From Chitinophagales bacterium (GTDB lineage Bacteria > Bacteroidota > Bacteroidia > Chitinophagales > Saprospiraceae), in contig JAFLBO010000027.1 in assembly GCA_017303475.1 (NCBI GenBank), positions 1-64,000 on the forward strand: 64,000 bases of DNA, in the 5' to 3' direction. Positions 27,261 through 39,600 of this stretch are shown here, one piece after another. Position numbers and translations under genes: made by a program. Under the pieces are notes generated by a model. It was not told the origin of the DNA. It ran no database searches and saw only the letters and a list, made by a program, of their open reading frames with translations. Each line of letters starts with the position of its first letter. The stretch's first letter is position 1.

Positions 27261-28350
27261 AACGGACCATTGTCAATATCGCCATTGCCGCCCTCTCAGA
27301 CGCCCCGCCATCTCCTAAACGATGTCGCAATTCAGCGTACCCTGTTTTGATTTCGGCCATTCTTTCCGGCTCTAAAATATCTTTCAACGCTGCAGTAGCG
27401 TTTTCAGGAGTAAGGTCGTGCTGGATCAACTCTTTTACCAGTGGCCGGTCTACAATTAGATTTACCAAAGAGATGTATTTCACCTTTACCAGACGTTTCG
27501 CAATCTGGTAGGATATTGGATTGCCTGCATAACAAACTACCTGAGGCACATTGAGCAGGGCAGTTTCCAGAGTAGAAGTACCTGATTTAACCAGAGCAGC
27601 CACAGCACCTTGGAGGATTCCATAGGTATTTCCTTTTTCCAGTGCCACTGAAGGGAAGTCTTTCAGATATTCATGATAATAACCTTTCGGCAAACTGGAT
27701 GCGCCAGCTACAACAAATCGATAGCCCGGGAATGCCCGGGTGGTTTCGAGCATAACCGGCAATATTCTGCTCACCTCCTGTTTACGGCTTCCCGGAAGCA
27801 GGGCAATTGTAGGCCTGTTATCGCTTCCAAAGGCCGGAGTGGGCAGGTCTTTGATGGCATCCAGCAAGGGGTGACCCACAAATTCCGCATCAATACCATA
27901 TCCCTGGAAAAAGGCTTTTTCAAAGGGCAGAATCACCAATAATTTATCCACATCCCTTTTAATGGCTTTAGCACGCGAGGCATGCCATGCCCAAAGCTGC
28001 GGGGAGATGTAATAAATCACCCTGATGCCCTGGGCTTTAGCCCATTCTGCAATCCGGAGATTGAATCCGGGATAATCTATCAACACCAGCGCATCAGGTT
28101 CAAAATCCAGAATATCCTGCTTGCAAAAAGCGATATTCCGCAAAATAGTGCGCAAGTTTTTGACCACTTCCACAAAACCCATAAAAGCCAGGTCCCGGTA
28201 ATGTTTTACCAGTGTGGCGCCAGTGTGTTGCATCAGGTCTCCACCCCAAACCCTGCATTCAAGATCAGACTGCCGGGCATACAATGCTTTCAATAAATTG
28301 GAACCGTGAAGGTCGCCGGAAGCCTCGCCGGCAATGATGTACAATCGCAT
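27256..28350 (-). CDS. lpxB: Lipid-A-disaccharide synthase
   Basis: 364 aa GT19 glycosyltransferase joining UDP-2,3-diacylglucosamine and lipid X to form the lipid A disaccharide at the inner face of the cytoplasmic membrane. Family features are the N-terminal RLYIIAGEASGDLHGSNLLK, VLIDYPGFNLRIA, YYISPQLWAWHASR, GHPLLDAI, ALLPGSRKQEVSRILP and the donor site KSGTSTLETALLNVPQVVCY. All blocks are intact. It is flanked by secreted-protein genes rather than other lpx genes. Its leader contains a strong intrinsic terminator 17 bp before the start, so expression may be attenuated. Confidence 0.95.
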   Translation of the reverse strand: MRLYIIAGEASGDLHGSNLLKALYARQSDLECRVWGGDLMQHTGATLVKHYRDLAFMGFVEVVKNLRTILRNIAFCKQDILDFEPDALVLIDYPGFNLRIAEWAKAQGIRVIYYISPQLWAWHASRAKAIKRDVDKLLVILPFEKAFFQGYGIDAEFVGHPLLDAIKDLPTPAFGSDNRPTIALLPGSRKQEVSRILPVMLETTRAFPGYRFVVAGASSLPKGYYHEYLKDFPSVALEKGNTYGILQGAVAALVKSGTSTLETALLNVPQVVCYAGNPISYQIAKRLVKVKYISLVNLIVDRPLVKELIQHDLTPENATAALKDILEPERMAEIKTGYAELRHRLGDGGASERAAMAILTMVRS

Positions 28351-28366
28351 AAATCAGGTAACAAAC

Positions 28367-28403
28367 AAAAAAGCGGCAATCGCTTTACCAAGCGACTACC
28401 GCT
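28367..28403 (-). promoter_or_regulatory. lpxB: Intrinsic terminator in the lpxB leader (candidate attenuator)
   Basis: In the minus transcript the arms (28390-28403 and 28372-28385) form 14 continuous pairs, including G.U pairs that exist only on that strand, with a GGUA loop and then six Us. It lies between a -7 promoter motif (28429-28436) and the lpxB ATG at 28350, so RNA polymerase must pass it to reach lpxB. No antiterminator hairpin is obvious; the alternative is a tiny RNA of about 60 nt. Confidence 0.7.
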
Positions 28404-28428
28404 CTCATCAAAACACGCTTCATTGTGT

Positions 28429-28436
28429 CAAAGGTA
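28429..28436 (-). promoter_or_regulatory. -7 promoter element upstream of lpxB
   Basis: Reads TACCTTTG on the minus strand, identical to the rocD and ahcY -7 elements. No -33 match at the expected distance. Confidence 0.5.
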
Positions 28437-28550
28437 ATTAGAAAATAGAATAAAAGTGTTTTTCGAGTGGAATTTTCACAAGTTTCATATCCAGGATCAG
28501 GGTCCTTGATTTACCATGCGGAAACGGCCTGGGCCACTAAAGAGATACGT

Positions 28551-28596
28551 ATAAAAAGCACATGAGCCACCCCCGACACTCGGGAATGACTCATGT
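28551..28596 (-). terminator. Terminator of the Omp28-like gene
   Basis: Arms 28560-28576 and 28580-28596 form 17 pairs in the minus transcript with three G.U wobbles, followed by GCUUUUUAU. It is homologous to the hairpin at 13756-13794 (shared ACATG-GTCAT-CCCGA core). Confidence 0.88.
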
Positions 28597-28624
28597 TGTT
28601 ATGCATCAGGTGAATGTGTGAAAA

Positions 28625-30490
28625 TTACTTCACTACAACCCACTGAGTTTGAGCGAGGCCTTCGCTGCCTTGCAGTACCACACGGTAGCTACCGGAAGGA
28701 AGTGTAGCTGCGTTCAGTACCACACGGTGGTCGCCAGAAACAAGGTTACCCAACAGTTCTGTTTGAACCAGAGCGCCTTCAACGTTGAATACGCGGAGGT
28801 CAACGTTTTGTGCGTTCACCAGGTTGAAGCGTACTTCAGCGTAGTCGCGGGTTGGGTTTGGAGCCAGGGTGAAGCTGTTGAGCGACAGGGCCTGAGTTCC
28901 TACTGTGGTGGAAAGGTTTACGTTATCAACGAATACGTTGTTGCCGTAACCGCTTTCACCTACAAAACGAATCAAAACTTCAAGTTGACCGTTGAATGCA
29001 GTCAGGTCGATTTCGTTTGGAGCCCACTGATCAGCAGTTGGAACAAACGCAGCGGTGGTTGGAGGAGCAGTTTCGAGATCAGCGCCGCTTTTCTCGAAGA
29101 GAGACTCCCAGGTCTGACCACAGTCGGTAGAAATCTCTACACGGAGGTAATCTACATAAGTAGCATTGTACTGAGCGTAAGCGTGGTCAAACGTCAGGGT
29201 AGTTGCGTTGGTTGCAGTGCTCAGGTCGATTTTCGGCGTGAACAGGTATGCTGTCTGACCAGCTCCCATGTCGTAGAAATTACAACGAGCAGAACGTGTG
29301 CTGGCAGCGCCTGCGTTAGTAGCCAGTTTCCAGCCGTTGGTGCCTACATTAATAGAAGACCAGCCGGTTGGAGGGAATGCTGCGCTTTGGAATGCGTTAG
29401 TGAAAGGCAGTGCCTGAGCAGCGTTTACGTTTGCGGTTACTTTGATGATAGAACTGCCACCTGCGAGATTGGTTTGGATACCGAGGTTAGAGCTGAGAAC
29501 AGCAACTTCAATATTCACAGTACCGTTGGTGTTGATCACGATATCACTCAGGGTAACGGTCTCAGATGCGCCTGGAGCCAGGTCGCCGGTCCAGTTCAGG
29601 TCTTTCCAAGCGCCGGTGCCTTGACGGTAGCGCAGAGCAGCGCTGGTCAGATTGGCATTGCCGGTATTGTTGATGGTGAAGCTTGGAGAGTAGCCGGCAG
29701 CGCAGGCAAACACGTTTTCAGAAGGAACCACGATACCCAGGTCGGCCACTGGTGGAAGTGGCTCAGAGCGCTGAGATTGGTAAACTTCTTTGGTGCCGTC
29801 GTTTTGCAGCCATGCAGCAACGCTCATTTCGTTCAGGTCATAGAAATAAGCCAACTTCCAGGCAAAGCTATAGGTTTTGGTTTCACCAGCAGCAAAATCG
29901 CCTGTAGCAGTACCAGATGGGTTAGGCAGCATTTTGCGCATGATTTGATAGAAATCTTTCTCGCCATTGGTGCCAGGAGCAGATTCGAAAATGATTTCAT
30001 CTTCGATTACTGCTACACGCAGACGCAGGTTGCCAGTCAAGGCAGCGTCAGAGGTAACTGCAACGGTGATATACACAGAGTCGTAGTTAGGGCTCAGCGT
30101 GTGAGACAGGTTGATGGTTACCGGAGTGAGGTTGTTGTACTGCTGCTGGATCACAGCTGGAGTAAAGTTAGACAGTGGGAACACCTCGGTAGAACCATTC
30201 TGGCGACCATTAGGAACACCTGTTACACCGTAATAAGTAACGCGTGGACCAACGTCAGATTGGGTCTGCACGTTCATTGGGTCAAAACCAGGCCAGTTGG
30301 TTTGGTATTTGATTGGCGTCAGGAATTGAATATTAGCGTCAACCACTGCGTTAAAGCCAGGGTTTTGAGCTGCGCAAGGAGGGCAGGAAGCGTTGGTAAA
30401 CTCCTCAATGAGCACACGGCGTTGGTGCTGAGCAGAAGCAGCCAGGGTGCAGGCGAGGATGAAGACCAGGATGGATAATCTTTTCATCAT
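28625..30490 (-). CDS. Omp28-like secreted protein with CPPC thioredoxin-like N-domain and T9SS sorting domain
   Basis: 621 aa from ATG 30490 (the adjacent ATG at 30487 is equally possible). Signal peptide 1-20 (MMKRLSILVFILACTLAAS, AQ). Residues about 22-240 resemble Omp28: RRVLIEEFTNASCPPCAAQNP has a thioredoxin-like CPPC centre. A CARDB-like beta domain (about 265-365), a jelly-roll choice-of-anchor J domain (about 370-540, FPPTGWSSINVGTNGWK) and a T9SS sorting domain (about 548-621) follow. The CPPC could act in thiol exchange outside the cell, or only be structural. Its promoter matches the consensus well, and its terminator belongs to a family with a second copy near 13760. Confidence 0.87.
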   Translation of the reverse strand: MMKRLSILVFILACTLAASAQHQRRVLIEEFTNASCPPCAAQNPGFNAVVDANIQFLTPIKYQTNWPGFDPMNVQTQSDVGPRVTYYGVTGVPNGRQNGSTEVFPLSNFTPAVIQQQYNNLTPVTINLSHTLSPNYDSVYITVAVTSDAALTGNLRLRVAVIEDEIIFESAPGTNGEKDFYQIMRKMLPNPSGTATGDFAAGETKTYSFAWKLAYFYDLNEMSVAAWLQNDGTKEVYQSQRSEPLPPVADLGIVVPSENVFACAAGYSPSFTINNTGNANLTSAALRYRQGTGAWKDLNWTGDLAPGASETVTLSDIVINTNGTVNIEVAVLSSNLGIQTNLAGGSSIIKVTANVNAAQALPFTNAFQSAAFPPTGWSSINVGTNGWKLATNAGAASTRSARCNFYDMGAGQTAYLFTPKIDLSTATNATTLTFDHAYAQYNATYVDYLRVEISTDCGQTWESLFEKSGADLETAPPTTAAFVPTADQWAPNEIDLTAFNGQLEVLIRFVGESGYGNNVFVDNVNLSTTVGTQALSLNSFTLAPNPTRDYAEVRFNLVNAQNVDLRVFNVEGALVQTELLGNLVSGDHRVVLNAATLPSGSYRVVLQGSEGLAQTQWVVVK

Positions 30491-30524
30491 GTTTAGCAAT
30501 GTTATAGTTGGTGAAAAATGCGAG

Positions 30525-30555
30525 CAAATGTAATTAAACCCGAATCTATGGCAAT
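30525..30555 (-). promoter_or_regulatory. Promoter for the Omp28-like gene
   Basis: On the minus strand, ATTG (30552-30555), 19 bp, then TACATTTG (30525-30532) match the Bacteroidota consensus. The leader would be about 30 nt. It lies 45 bp beyond the large hairpin that ends the giant adhesin gene. Confidence 0.65.
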
Positions 30556-30600
30556 ACTTTTGGTCAAATTTGTCTGTTGTTGACAAAGTGTTTTAGCCTA

Positions 30601-30677
30601 AAAAGCCAAGCGGCTTGTTAATACTGAGACTCTCACTTGGAGTGAGAGTCTCAGTATTAACAAGCCGCTTGGCCTTT
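30601..30677 (-). terminator. 33-bp perfect inverted repeat ending the giant adhesin gene
   Basis: Arms 30605-30637 and 30641-30673 are perfectly complementary around a TGG loop, flanked by AAAA and CTTT that extend the pairing with one mismatch. It lies 13 bp past the adhesin stop codon. The central core, CTCACTTGGAGTGAG, is identical to that of the hairpin at 59456-59492. Confidence 0.85.
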
Positions 30678-30690
30678 ATCCGCGTCGGGC

Positions 30691-33600
30691 TTACTTCGTC
30701 TGGATCATTTTGCGTGTGGCGCTGCCTGCTTCTGTTTCCAGTTTGTAGTACAGCACTCCGCTTGTGTTCAGCAAGGCCCGATCCAGCATAATGGTATTAT
30801 GCCCATGAGGGAATGTGCCTTTCTGACGATATACCAAACGACCGCTTTCATCCATTACCGACAACGTAGCTTCTGTAGCATCGGCACCGCCGTCTGTGCG
30901 GGCAGGCAGGTAAAAGCCAATCATGGTTTTATTGACAAACGGGTTGGGTTGGTTCTGGTAAAGCTCGAAATTCAATCCGGCTACAGTTTTGCCATCAAAG
31001 CGCAGCGCAACATTCAAACGAGAAGCCTTAGCCAGAGCCGCATCGGATGAATATGCTTCGGCACGGGTGATTTCACCTGAGATCTGCAGTAAGTCGCTCA
31101 GTTTACCATCTTTTTCTGCCCGGAAACGCAGGGTAAAGCCCTGGGCGCCGTCGACAGACACCGTGGTTTTACCAGCAAATCGTCCGAAATTCTGTGCTGT
31201 CACACCTGGCGCTTCCACCACGTTCTCCAGGGAAAGCCCGTTGTGCAACAGGGTGAACTGGAATCCAGCCAGATCCCGAGCCGACTTGAAGGAAACTTCC
31301 ACCAACTCACCAGCTACTACAGCACGGTCGCTCAAGTCGAAAATTGCAGTACCCTGAACCCGATCTTCCGCCATCGCAGTAGCATTGGCTATGGCTGAAT
31401 TGTTGACATCACCCACCTTCACACCCATGAAATGCTCCTGCATCATGTTAGAGAAAGCGTTGGCCACAGAAATAGACTCAGGGAAAGGTGATTCAAACGG
31501 ATTCTGCGGATTGGGGAACACAAAGCTGTTGTCTACAAAACGCCAGGAGTCGTTATTAGGCAATTCAGTGTAAATACCCAGAATCAGCTTACGCAGTTCC
31601 AAAATGTCGAAGGTTGTAATAGAGCCCGACTTATTGGCATCTGCAGCAATCATTTTGTATGGCGAATCCAACAACTGCAGACCCAGAATATGCTGAGAAA
31701 TCAGCACCAGGTCGTAAGTTGTTACGCCATTCAATGGGTTATCTGTTTTTTCCGGAGCAATAGTGAAAGTGGCATCCAATGGAATGTTGTTCATTATTTC
31801 ATAATGACCATTGGCATCCGACAAGTCGAAATAAGAGAATGGCGGTGTAAACGAGCTTACGCCATCAATTTTCACCATGGCTTCCTCTACCCCTTCCAAC
31901 ATTTCTGTATGTAATTCACCGGCTACATTAATGAAATCGGTGGAACAACCGCCCAGATTATCCTGTACGATCACGTAGGTTTCGCAGTAATCAGCATTGC
32001 CGCTGGCATCTACTGACCAAAGTTCAACACACTGAGTGCCCAGCTCTGCACAAGTGAAGGTGACAGAAGTTTGGAGCGTACCATCAGGGTTGGTTGGAAT
32101 ACCTGTACCCTCACCACATTTGCGGATCGCGATTTTCAATTGACCTGGAGGAGTGCAATTATCTTCAGTGTACTGCAGGAAGTCGGAAGCCCAAAGCTGG
32201 ATCATACCTGTAGGCATGATATTGGCGCTCAGACCATTCAGGCAAACTACGGTTGGAGCTTTACAATCCCGCACAGTGAAGTTAAACTCACAAACAGATT
32301 CGTTTCCACATCCATCTGTAATGAACCACTTGATTTTGTGCGTACCGTAAGGGAATTCAACCGGAGTAAATACATTCGGGAATTGCTGGGTATTCCAACG
32401 AACAGAGAACATTTTTTTGGTTCCTGTAGTGTTGAAACGGTGCAATACCGAGAATTGGTAATTCTGATTCAGTGGCAAACCACGGTTATCGAACTGGCGA
32501 ATCACACCGCCACCAAAGTTTGGCGTATTGGCATTACCAAAGTACACCGTGCCGGGAGGTGGCGGGTTATTGCTGTTGATAACCGTCTCCATAGTGCCAT
32601 CATTGTCCAAATCCAGGAACAACAGGAAATGTGCCGAAATATTCGGGCCTGAACACTGATCCTTGGCCGTTATGGTTAAATCAACCGGGCCTTCGCACAG
32701 ATCATGTGATTGTATCTGGTTGTCCCACCAATCCATGCTATTCCACAAGCCATGGTCGTTGGCTGTTATGTCACAATAAGTGGTGTCTTGGGGACAATGA
32801 TCTATTACAGGATCCTGATTGTCCAGTACTTTAATGATTTGCTTGTATTTGTAGCAGTTGGCATCTTTTTGCCAGAACGTACAGTAATCAGTGGCGACCG
32901 GATCTGTTGGATTTATTTTAATGACCGTCGATTTCCAGGGCGGCAAGGTGCCACAGGCTGAAATAGTTGGTCCCGGCAGGTTATTGGAATGGTTGAGTGC
33001 CGGAATTGGATTCGGATTGGGCACTTCAATACAGTTGCCGTTTGGATTGTAAGTACACCAGTTGATGATGGTCCAGGTACGTTCAATCTTAAAGCAGGCG
33101 TCTGGCACTACAGTGAAGATTTCGTCTTCATAGGAGAAGCCCAGCAATTCACAGTCTTCGCCAAAGAATTTTGGTTCATCATAACGGGCAGAATCGTTGC
33201 AAGCCGTTACAATGGCATCATGTGGGAAACGCAGGTAGTAATCCTGATTGTAAGTCACAAATACGCGCTGTGTGCATTGTGTGCTTTGACCATAGCAATC
33301 AAAAGCCCGGAAAGTACGGGTGATGGTACCCTTGTTACACACTGTATCAAACAAGGTGTAGTTGGCTGAATGCGTTAAACCGCATTGTCCCTGATATTCC
33401 TTGGAGGTATCCAGGCAGCAGTTATCAGCCACCTGTGCTTTTCCGTAAGTCCACAAGCTTGGGTCAAAACTTTCACAATCAACAGATACATTAGCCGGTG
33501 GCACACAAGAAGGTTTGATTTTATCCTGCACTTCCACCTGGATCATGCACTCGTTTTTAATCGGTGAGCCATCCGGACCGGTCATGATGTTGCCATTGAG

Positions 33601-36600
33601 GTCCACCTGATAGGCAGCCAGCACAATGGTTTGTGTGGTACCTACCTCACAACAGTAGAACTTGATGGAGTCCTGTTCGGTAATGGCCCGATCGCGTTCC
33701 GTTGGGAAACTCTGTACCTGTGCATCACAGGGAAGTGTTCCACGGTTGGCATTTAACCCCTCTATACAATCAGAATATGGCGCCATCCGGCGAATGGTCA
33801 ACTTGATGTTGTTGCAATGGTCATAAGAACCATCATTGAAAGCGGAAGCTTTCACCCAGGTTACACCTCCAAAAGCACAGGCATCAAGGGCTGCTGGCTG
33901 ACCGTTTGGTCCGGCAGGACCATAACAATCCAGTGGATCATCCGGGCCAATGGCTACTGTGGTTGTCTGATCGCAGGATGCTACTGGCGGCACGTAATCG
34001 CGGATGGTCAACCGGAAGGTACAGGTTGTGGAATTACCACAATCATCCTGAGCCATATACATCACGGTTTGGGTTCCAACTGGCAGACAGGTTGTAGTGC
34101 CGAAAGCAGCCAGCGTATCACGATCCCAGTAGTTATTGCCCGGGAAATCCTGCAAGGTTCCGCCAATCAGGAACATGCCGGTTTGGGCATTGGTTTCCGG
34201 ATCGAAGGTGGTAACCATGCCACCGATATTATTGATACGGGAACATTCGTCTTCTATCACAATATTAGGCAAATCCACATTTGCACAGCACTGGAATGGA
34301 TTGACAGATACGGTGAGATTAGCAGGGCAAACCATTGCAGGGCCTTGTTTATCTTCTACCTTAATAATCTGATTGAAGATAAATCCATCTCCTATACACC
34401 AGTCAACAATTGTCCACTCACGGCGGATTTTATAAGTGCCATCGCACACTTCAATACGGAAGTCGTGGTATTCCCAATTGATGTTACATCCAGCCGGCTC
34501 GCCGAATACGAGCGGGAAGCCTTGTAGGCCCTGATTTTGGATCCACTCTGGTGTTGGATAGCTGGATGTGCAGGCAAATCCAGGCTCATCAATGCCATCG
34601 TAATCCGGAGGAGTGCTTACATCACCCAGGGTTGGGCGAATAAGGCCAATGGTTTGTTCGCAGGTGGAGGTATTGCCACTGGCATCTTTTGCCGTCCATT
34701 TGCGGGTAATGACCTTAGTCAAACCGGATGCACAGTTTTGCGGTATTTCTGTATCGATATAAGTCAGGGTAAAGCTCTGACAATCAGAAGCAGATGGAGT
34801 TGCCGCCAAGATGCCCAGGTTCGCAAACAGGTAATCCGGTGTCAGATTTGGCGTGTTACAGGGCACTGAGAAGTTTTCACAAATCAGCACCGGAGCCAGT
34901 TTGTCTTCTATTTTAACACTGCCCCAGCATTTGTTGCCACTAACCAGGTGAGTAACGCGGAACTGGTAGGTTTTGCCAATATCACCGGCATCCAGGAATG
35001 GAGGGAGCCACGGACCGTTGCCAAATGGCACGGTTTCATCCAGCTCTACAATGTAATCATCGAAGCAATTGTATGTGCCTTCCAGTGCCATATCCGGCAG
35101 CAGTTCCTGAGCGCAGGTAGCATCGTCCAGCGCTACTGTAACGAGGTTATTGCAGGTCAGATTGGATGGAGTAGGAAGCACGTTCACAATCAGCTTAACC
35201 GATTGGATGCAACCCGGGTCGTTTGGACCAAAAGCTTTTGGCGTACCACCATTTACGGTATAAACAATCTGGTACTGTCCAACGCCTTGTCCGGGATCAA
35301 ACACTGTTGCAGGCACACCATTAATGGTAAAGCCCTGGCTAATGATATTGGCATCTCCCGGTGTTCCGGTGAGGGTTACCGGATCAGAGAAGAGACAAAA
35401 CGGACCTGAAAGGTCTGATGTAATGTTTGGATTTGGATATTCGCAAAGGTTGCCGATGGTCAGGATTTCACCGCGTTCGCTGCGGAATGTAATAGAATAG
35501 CCCAGCGCATCCACATGAATGCCATTAAGGTAGTAATCACCACTTGGCACCGGATTTTCCTGCAAAACTGTCCCCACCGGAATCAGTAACGGCGCAGATG
35601 GTGGAGCAGGACTGTTGGCCTGATACAAACCTGTATTGGCAATTACCGTCCAGGTTTTACCTGCCAAAGATTCAATTTTGATCGTTTCGCCGAACTGCCC
35701 GTTTGTAAGGGTCGTGGCGTTGTTTTTACAAACACATGGATCAGTAATCAGAACTACCGGAGTGCAACGGGAGAATGCCGGGATGGTTACATTGATGGTG
35801 CATGTACCAATATTCCCACAAGGATCCTGCACTGAAATGGTTACCTGTTGAACAGTTCCTTCATCGTCACAGTCAAAATTCTGGGTTGGGAATGGTAGTA
35901 CAACCAACTGGTTTTGGGGTGCACAGTTATCTGAGTAGCTGAAGTTGATATCGTTAAGCGACAATGATCCATTGCCATAAATATCCAGATTGACGGTTAG
36001 ATTGGCTGGGCAAACTACGTTTGGCGCAATATCATCCGTAATGGTAATGGTCTGGTTAAGTACTGTTTCATTACCACAATCGTCGGTGGCAGTCCAGGTG
36101 CGGTAGATGAAACGCTCCTGCGGACAAGCGCCGGGTTCCTGGGTTTCCTCGAACGAAACCACAGGCCCCATGGAAGCTGCCACGAATGTTTGTCCGGTAT
36201 TTACACCACAATTGGTAGCTGCAAGCGGGCCAGCCCAGGTGAAATCTGAGTATTCATCGCCATTTCCGGTGAGGTAAACAGAAGTGCCCACCGCATTGCT
36301 TCCGTTCTCAGAAACACCGATGTCCGTAGACATCATGCCATTAGCCGGGCCATTAGCGGCTACAAATGCCCCTTCATAGCTCAGGAATTGCACTACCATG
36401 CCACCCATCACATTATGTACCAGGGCTACGCCATCAGGTGCACCATTTTGAATACCATTCACCGGATAGTTAAAGCAAAGGGTACCAAAACCATTAGCAA
36501 GGTTAGGGATGACGCCATTTAATACAAGTGTGTTATAGGACAATCCATCATTGCCATTGTACAACACCAGGTTGTAGGTAGAGAGGTCAGTGCCGGCTGT

Positions 36601-39600
36601 TCCAGCCACCTCAATAAACTCACCAACGTCGCCACCAGTGTTGTCGTAGTGAATTTCATTGATCCAAACCCGTTCGTTCAGCATACCCGGCACATCGCAC
36701 AAGTCAGCAGCAGTGAGTACAGGAGCGGCCGGTACAGGTTGCTCGCAGCTCAAGGTAATATCCATTGGCAGCGGCGGTGGAGAGAAGGATGGTCCTTCTG
36801 TATCCGTAACAGTTATGGTTTGGGTATGTGTAATGGCGTTGCCACAGGCGTCAGACAATTGCCACATCCGGGTAATAGTGGATTCCCCATTACAATCGCC
36901 TGGCACGATCATTTGGCTGAAAGTAGCCGGTATAACACCTGGTAGCGGGTTAATGGTTTGGCCGGCATTAAGGGTGCCAGCAGATGCCGCCAATGGGCCT
37001 ACCCAACTGAAATCGCCGTATTCCTGGCCGGCCCCTGTGAGTTGCAGCGACAGGCCAAGAGGTTCTGTGCCTGTTTCGAGCAATCCGATATCAGTAGACA
37101 TCATGCCATTGGCTACACCTCCAACAGCAACGAATGCCCCTTCATAACTTAAAAACTGAAGGACAATTCCGGTTGTAGTGGCCAGCACAATACCGTCTGG
37201 CGCACCATTTTGGATACCATTTACAGGATAAGCAAATGAAACAGCGCCAAAACCGCCAGCTTCATTATCAATCACTCCGCTTAACACCAATGTGTTGTAA
37301 GGAGCGCCTCCGGTACCGTTGTAGAGGATAATTTGATAATTTGACAGATCGATGCCTGCCGTACCTGCAATTTCAACAAACTCATTGGCATCAGCTCCGG
37401 TATTATCGTAGTGAAACTCATTGATGAAAATCACTGGCACTGGAATACCCGGATCACAATTATCAGTACCATCCAGGGTTTCAGGATCAGGAACATCAGA
37501 ACAGGAAACCGTGATATTGGCTGGCAGCGGATTCTGATTGAATACCGGTGGTGTATTGTCTGTTACTGTGATAGTTTGGGTAAATGACGTGTTGTTACCA
37601 CAATCATCTGTTGCAGACCAGGTCCGGGTAATGGTTTTTTCCTGCGGACAAATGCCTGGCGTTGTATTGGTAGTAAACGTTACCGGCACATTGGTATCAC
37701 ACAAATCAGAAGCTGTTACAGTTGGCACAGCAGGAAGCGGCTGATCACATTCAATGCTCAGGGATGCAGCTGGCAAGCCGTTCAGCACTGGCGGATCGTT
37801 GTCCACAATAGTGATAATTTGTGTGTGTTGCACCTCGTTTCCACAGGCATCCGCAGCCGTCCAGGTACGGGTAATGGTTTTTTCCTGAGGGCAAGTGCCT
37901 GGCGTTTCTGAAGTGGAAAGATTTACCAGTACAGGACCACTTACAGCATCTGTAGCGGTAAGAGTGGCCGCAGGCGGAACAGGATCATCACAATCAACCG
38001 TCTGGTTAGCCGGCAAAGGGTTTTGATCAAATACCGGTGGTACATTATCGCCTGGATTGATGGTGGTGTTTTCCTGAGCGGCACAGTTCGGGTCGGCAGT
38101 ATCACGCACCCGGACGGTATAGTTGTTGGGAGCAAGGCCGGAGAAGGAATTCCCTGGCTGCCAGTTTACTCCATTCAGAGAATATTCCAGATTAGCGCAG
38201 CTGGTACAGGTAGCTGTTATCGTGATGGTACCATCATTATCGCCCGGGCAGGTTTCATGCGTTACATTCAAGTTAGTAATATCTATATCGCAAACCGGCA
38301 CAGAGCATGATCCCGGGTCCTGGATGATTACTTCAAAAGTACAGAGTGGATCTTCATTATCGGTGATGGTGATAATGCGGTTACCCATTCCGGCTTTGTC
38401 TACAATTCTAAAATCAGCGTTAGAGTTGTAGGGAACATTGTTTGCCGGCGCGAAACCACTATATACAACTGTGCCCATATCTACAGACAGGTTGTATCCT
38501 GAGCCAATACCTGTACCAACCACATTTAAGGTAAACCGGATATCATCGTCGTTTGGATTGCCAGGGGTTTCATTATTATCCTCACAAAATATATTGCTTG
38601 CTGTGGCATCATCAATGACACATGGCTCTTCAGAACATGATCCCGGGTCCACAATCAATACGCTGATGGTACAAGCGGGATCATCATCGTCGGTGATGGT
38701 GATGGTAACATTGCCGCCGCCGGCAGAGCCAGCCTGCAAACGGAAGAACTGCGAACTGCCGTAAGGTACGTTATCCGGTGCTGTATTGCCATTCAACAAC
38801 ACAGAACCGCTGCTCACAGATACGTCGTAACCACTGCCAAGGTCGGTACCAACAGGGTTAAGCTGGAACCAGATATAATCGTCTGATGGATCGCCAAATG
38901 TTTCATTGTTGTTTTCACAATGCACATCGGTGAGGCCTGCGTCGGTGAGATCGCAAGACACGAAAGTTGCTTCGAGTATAATATCATCCAGGCCAAATTC
39001 ATCCCGGGAGCCTGATCCTGCGACATCAGCACTATTCCAGCGGATGTAATAAAATGCCCCCGGAGCCACATTTAAACCTGTTATGATGGTAGATTTATTA
39101 CCAACCAGCACCCATCCATTACCGTCCAAGGCGACTGGAGAAGTGTAATCCAGTGCCGCTATCTGGGTATAATTTATATCATCAGCTGAATGAGAAAAAT
39201 TAAAAGAGTTACTTCGACCCTGGTCATTCCTTACGTATAAATTATAAGAAATTTCCAAATCTGTAATATTGGAAGATCCTGTATTTTGGATACGAAGTGT
39301 AAGCGTACCCGGAGCGAAATCACTTCCACCTGGCTGTATCATCAGGGCTGGATTTGCTGCTGAGTGTGGTGCACCGGTATATGCGTACATTCCTCCTGTT
39401 GTTACAGCTGCAGCCGACGATCCACGGGTATAATCAGTATTTGCAGTTGTTTGAGTTCCCCCAAACGCAAGATTGCCGTTACTCCATCCTGTTACAGCCC
39501 AAGAATTGGAATTCAACCGGCCTGCTGTAACCGTATTTGGTTCAAATCCGGCGCCGGAAAATGCAGTACTGGGATTGGAGCCTACTGAAATCGGCATAGA

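Noticed and set aside
28649..30478. 609-codon open frame on the plus strand
   Set aside because: Antisense to the Omp28-like gene, with no domain, signal peptide or initiation context; the minus-strand gene has clear domains, promoter and terminator.
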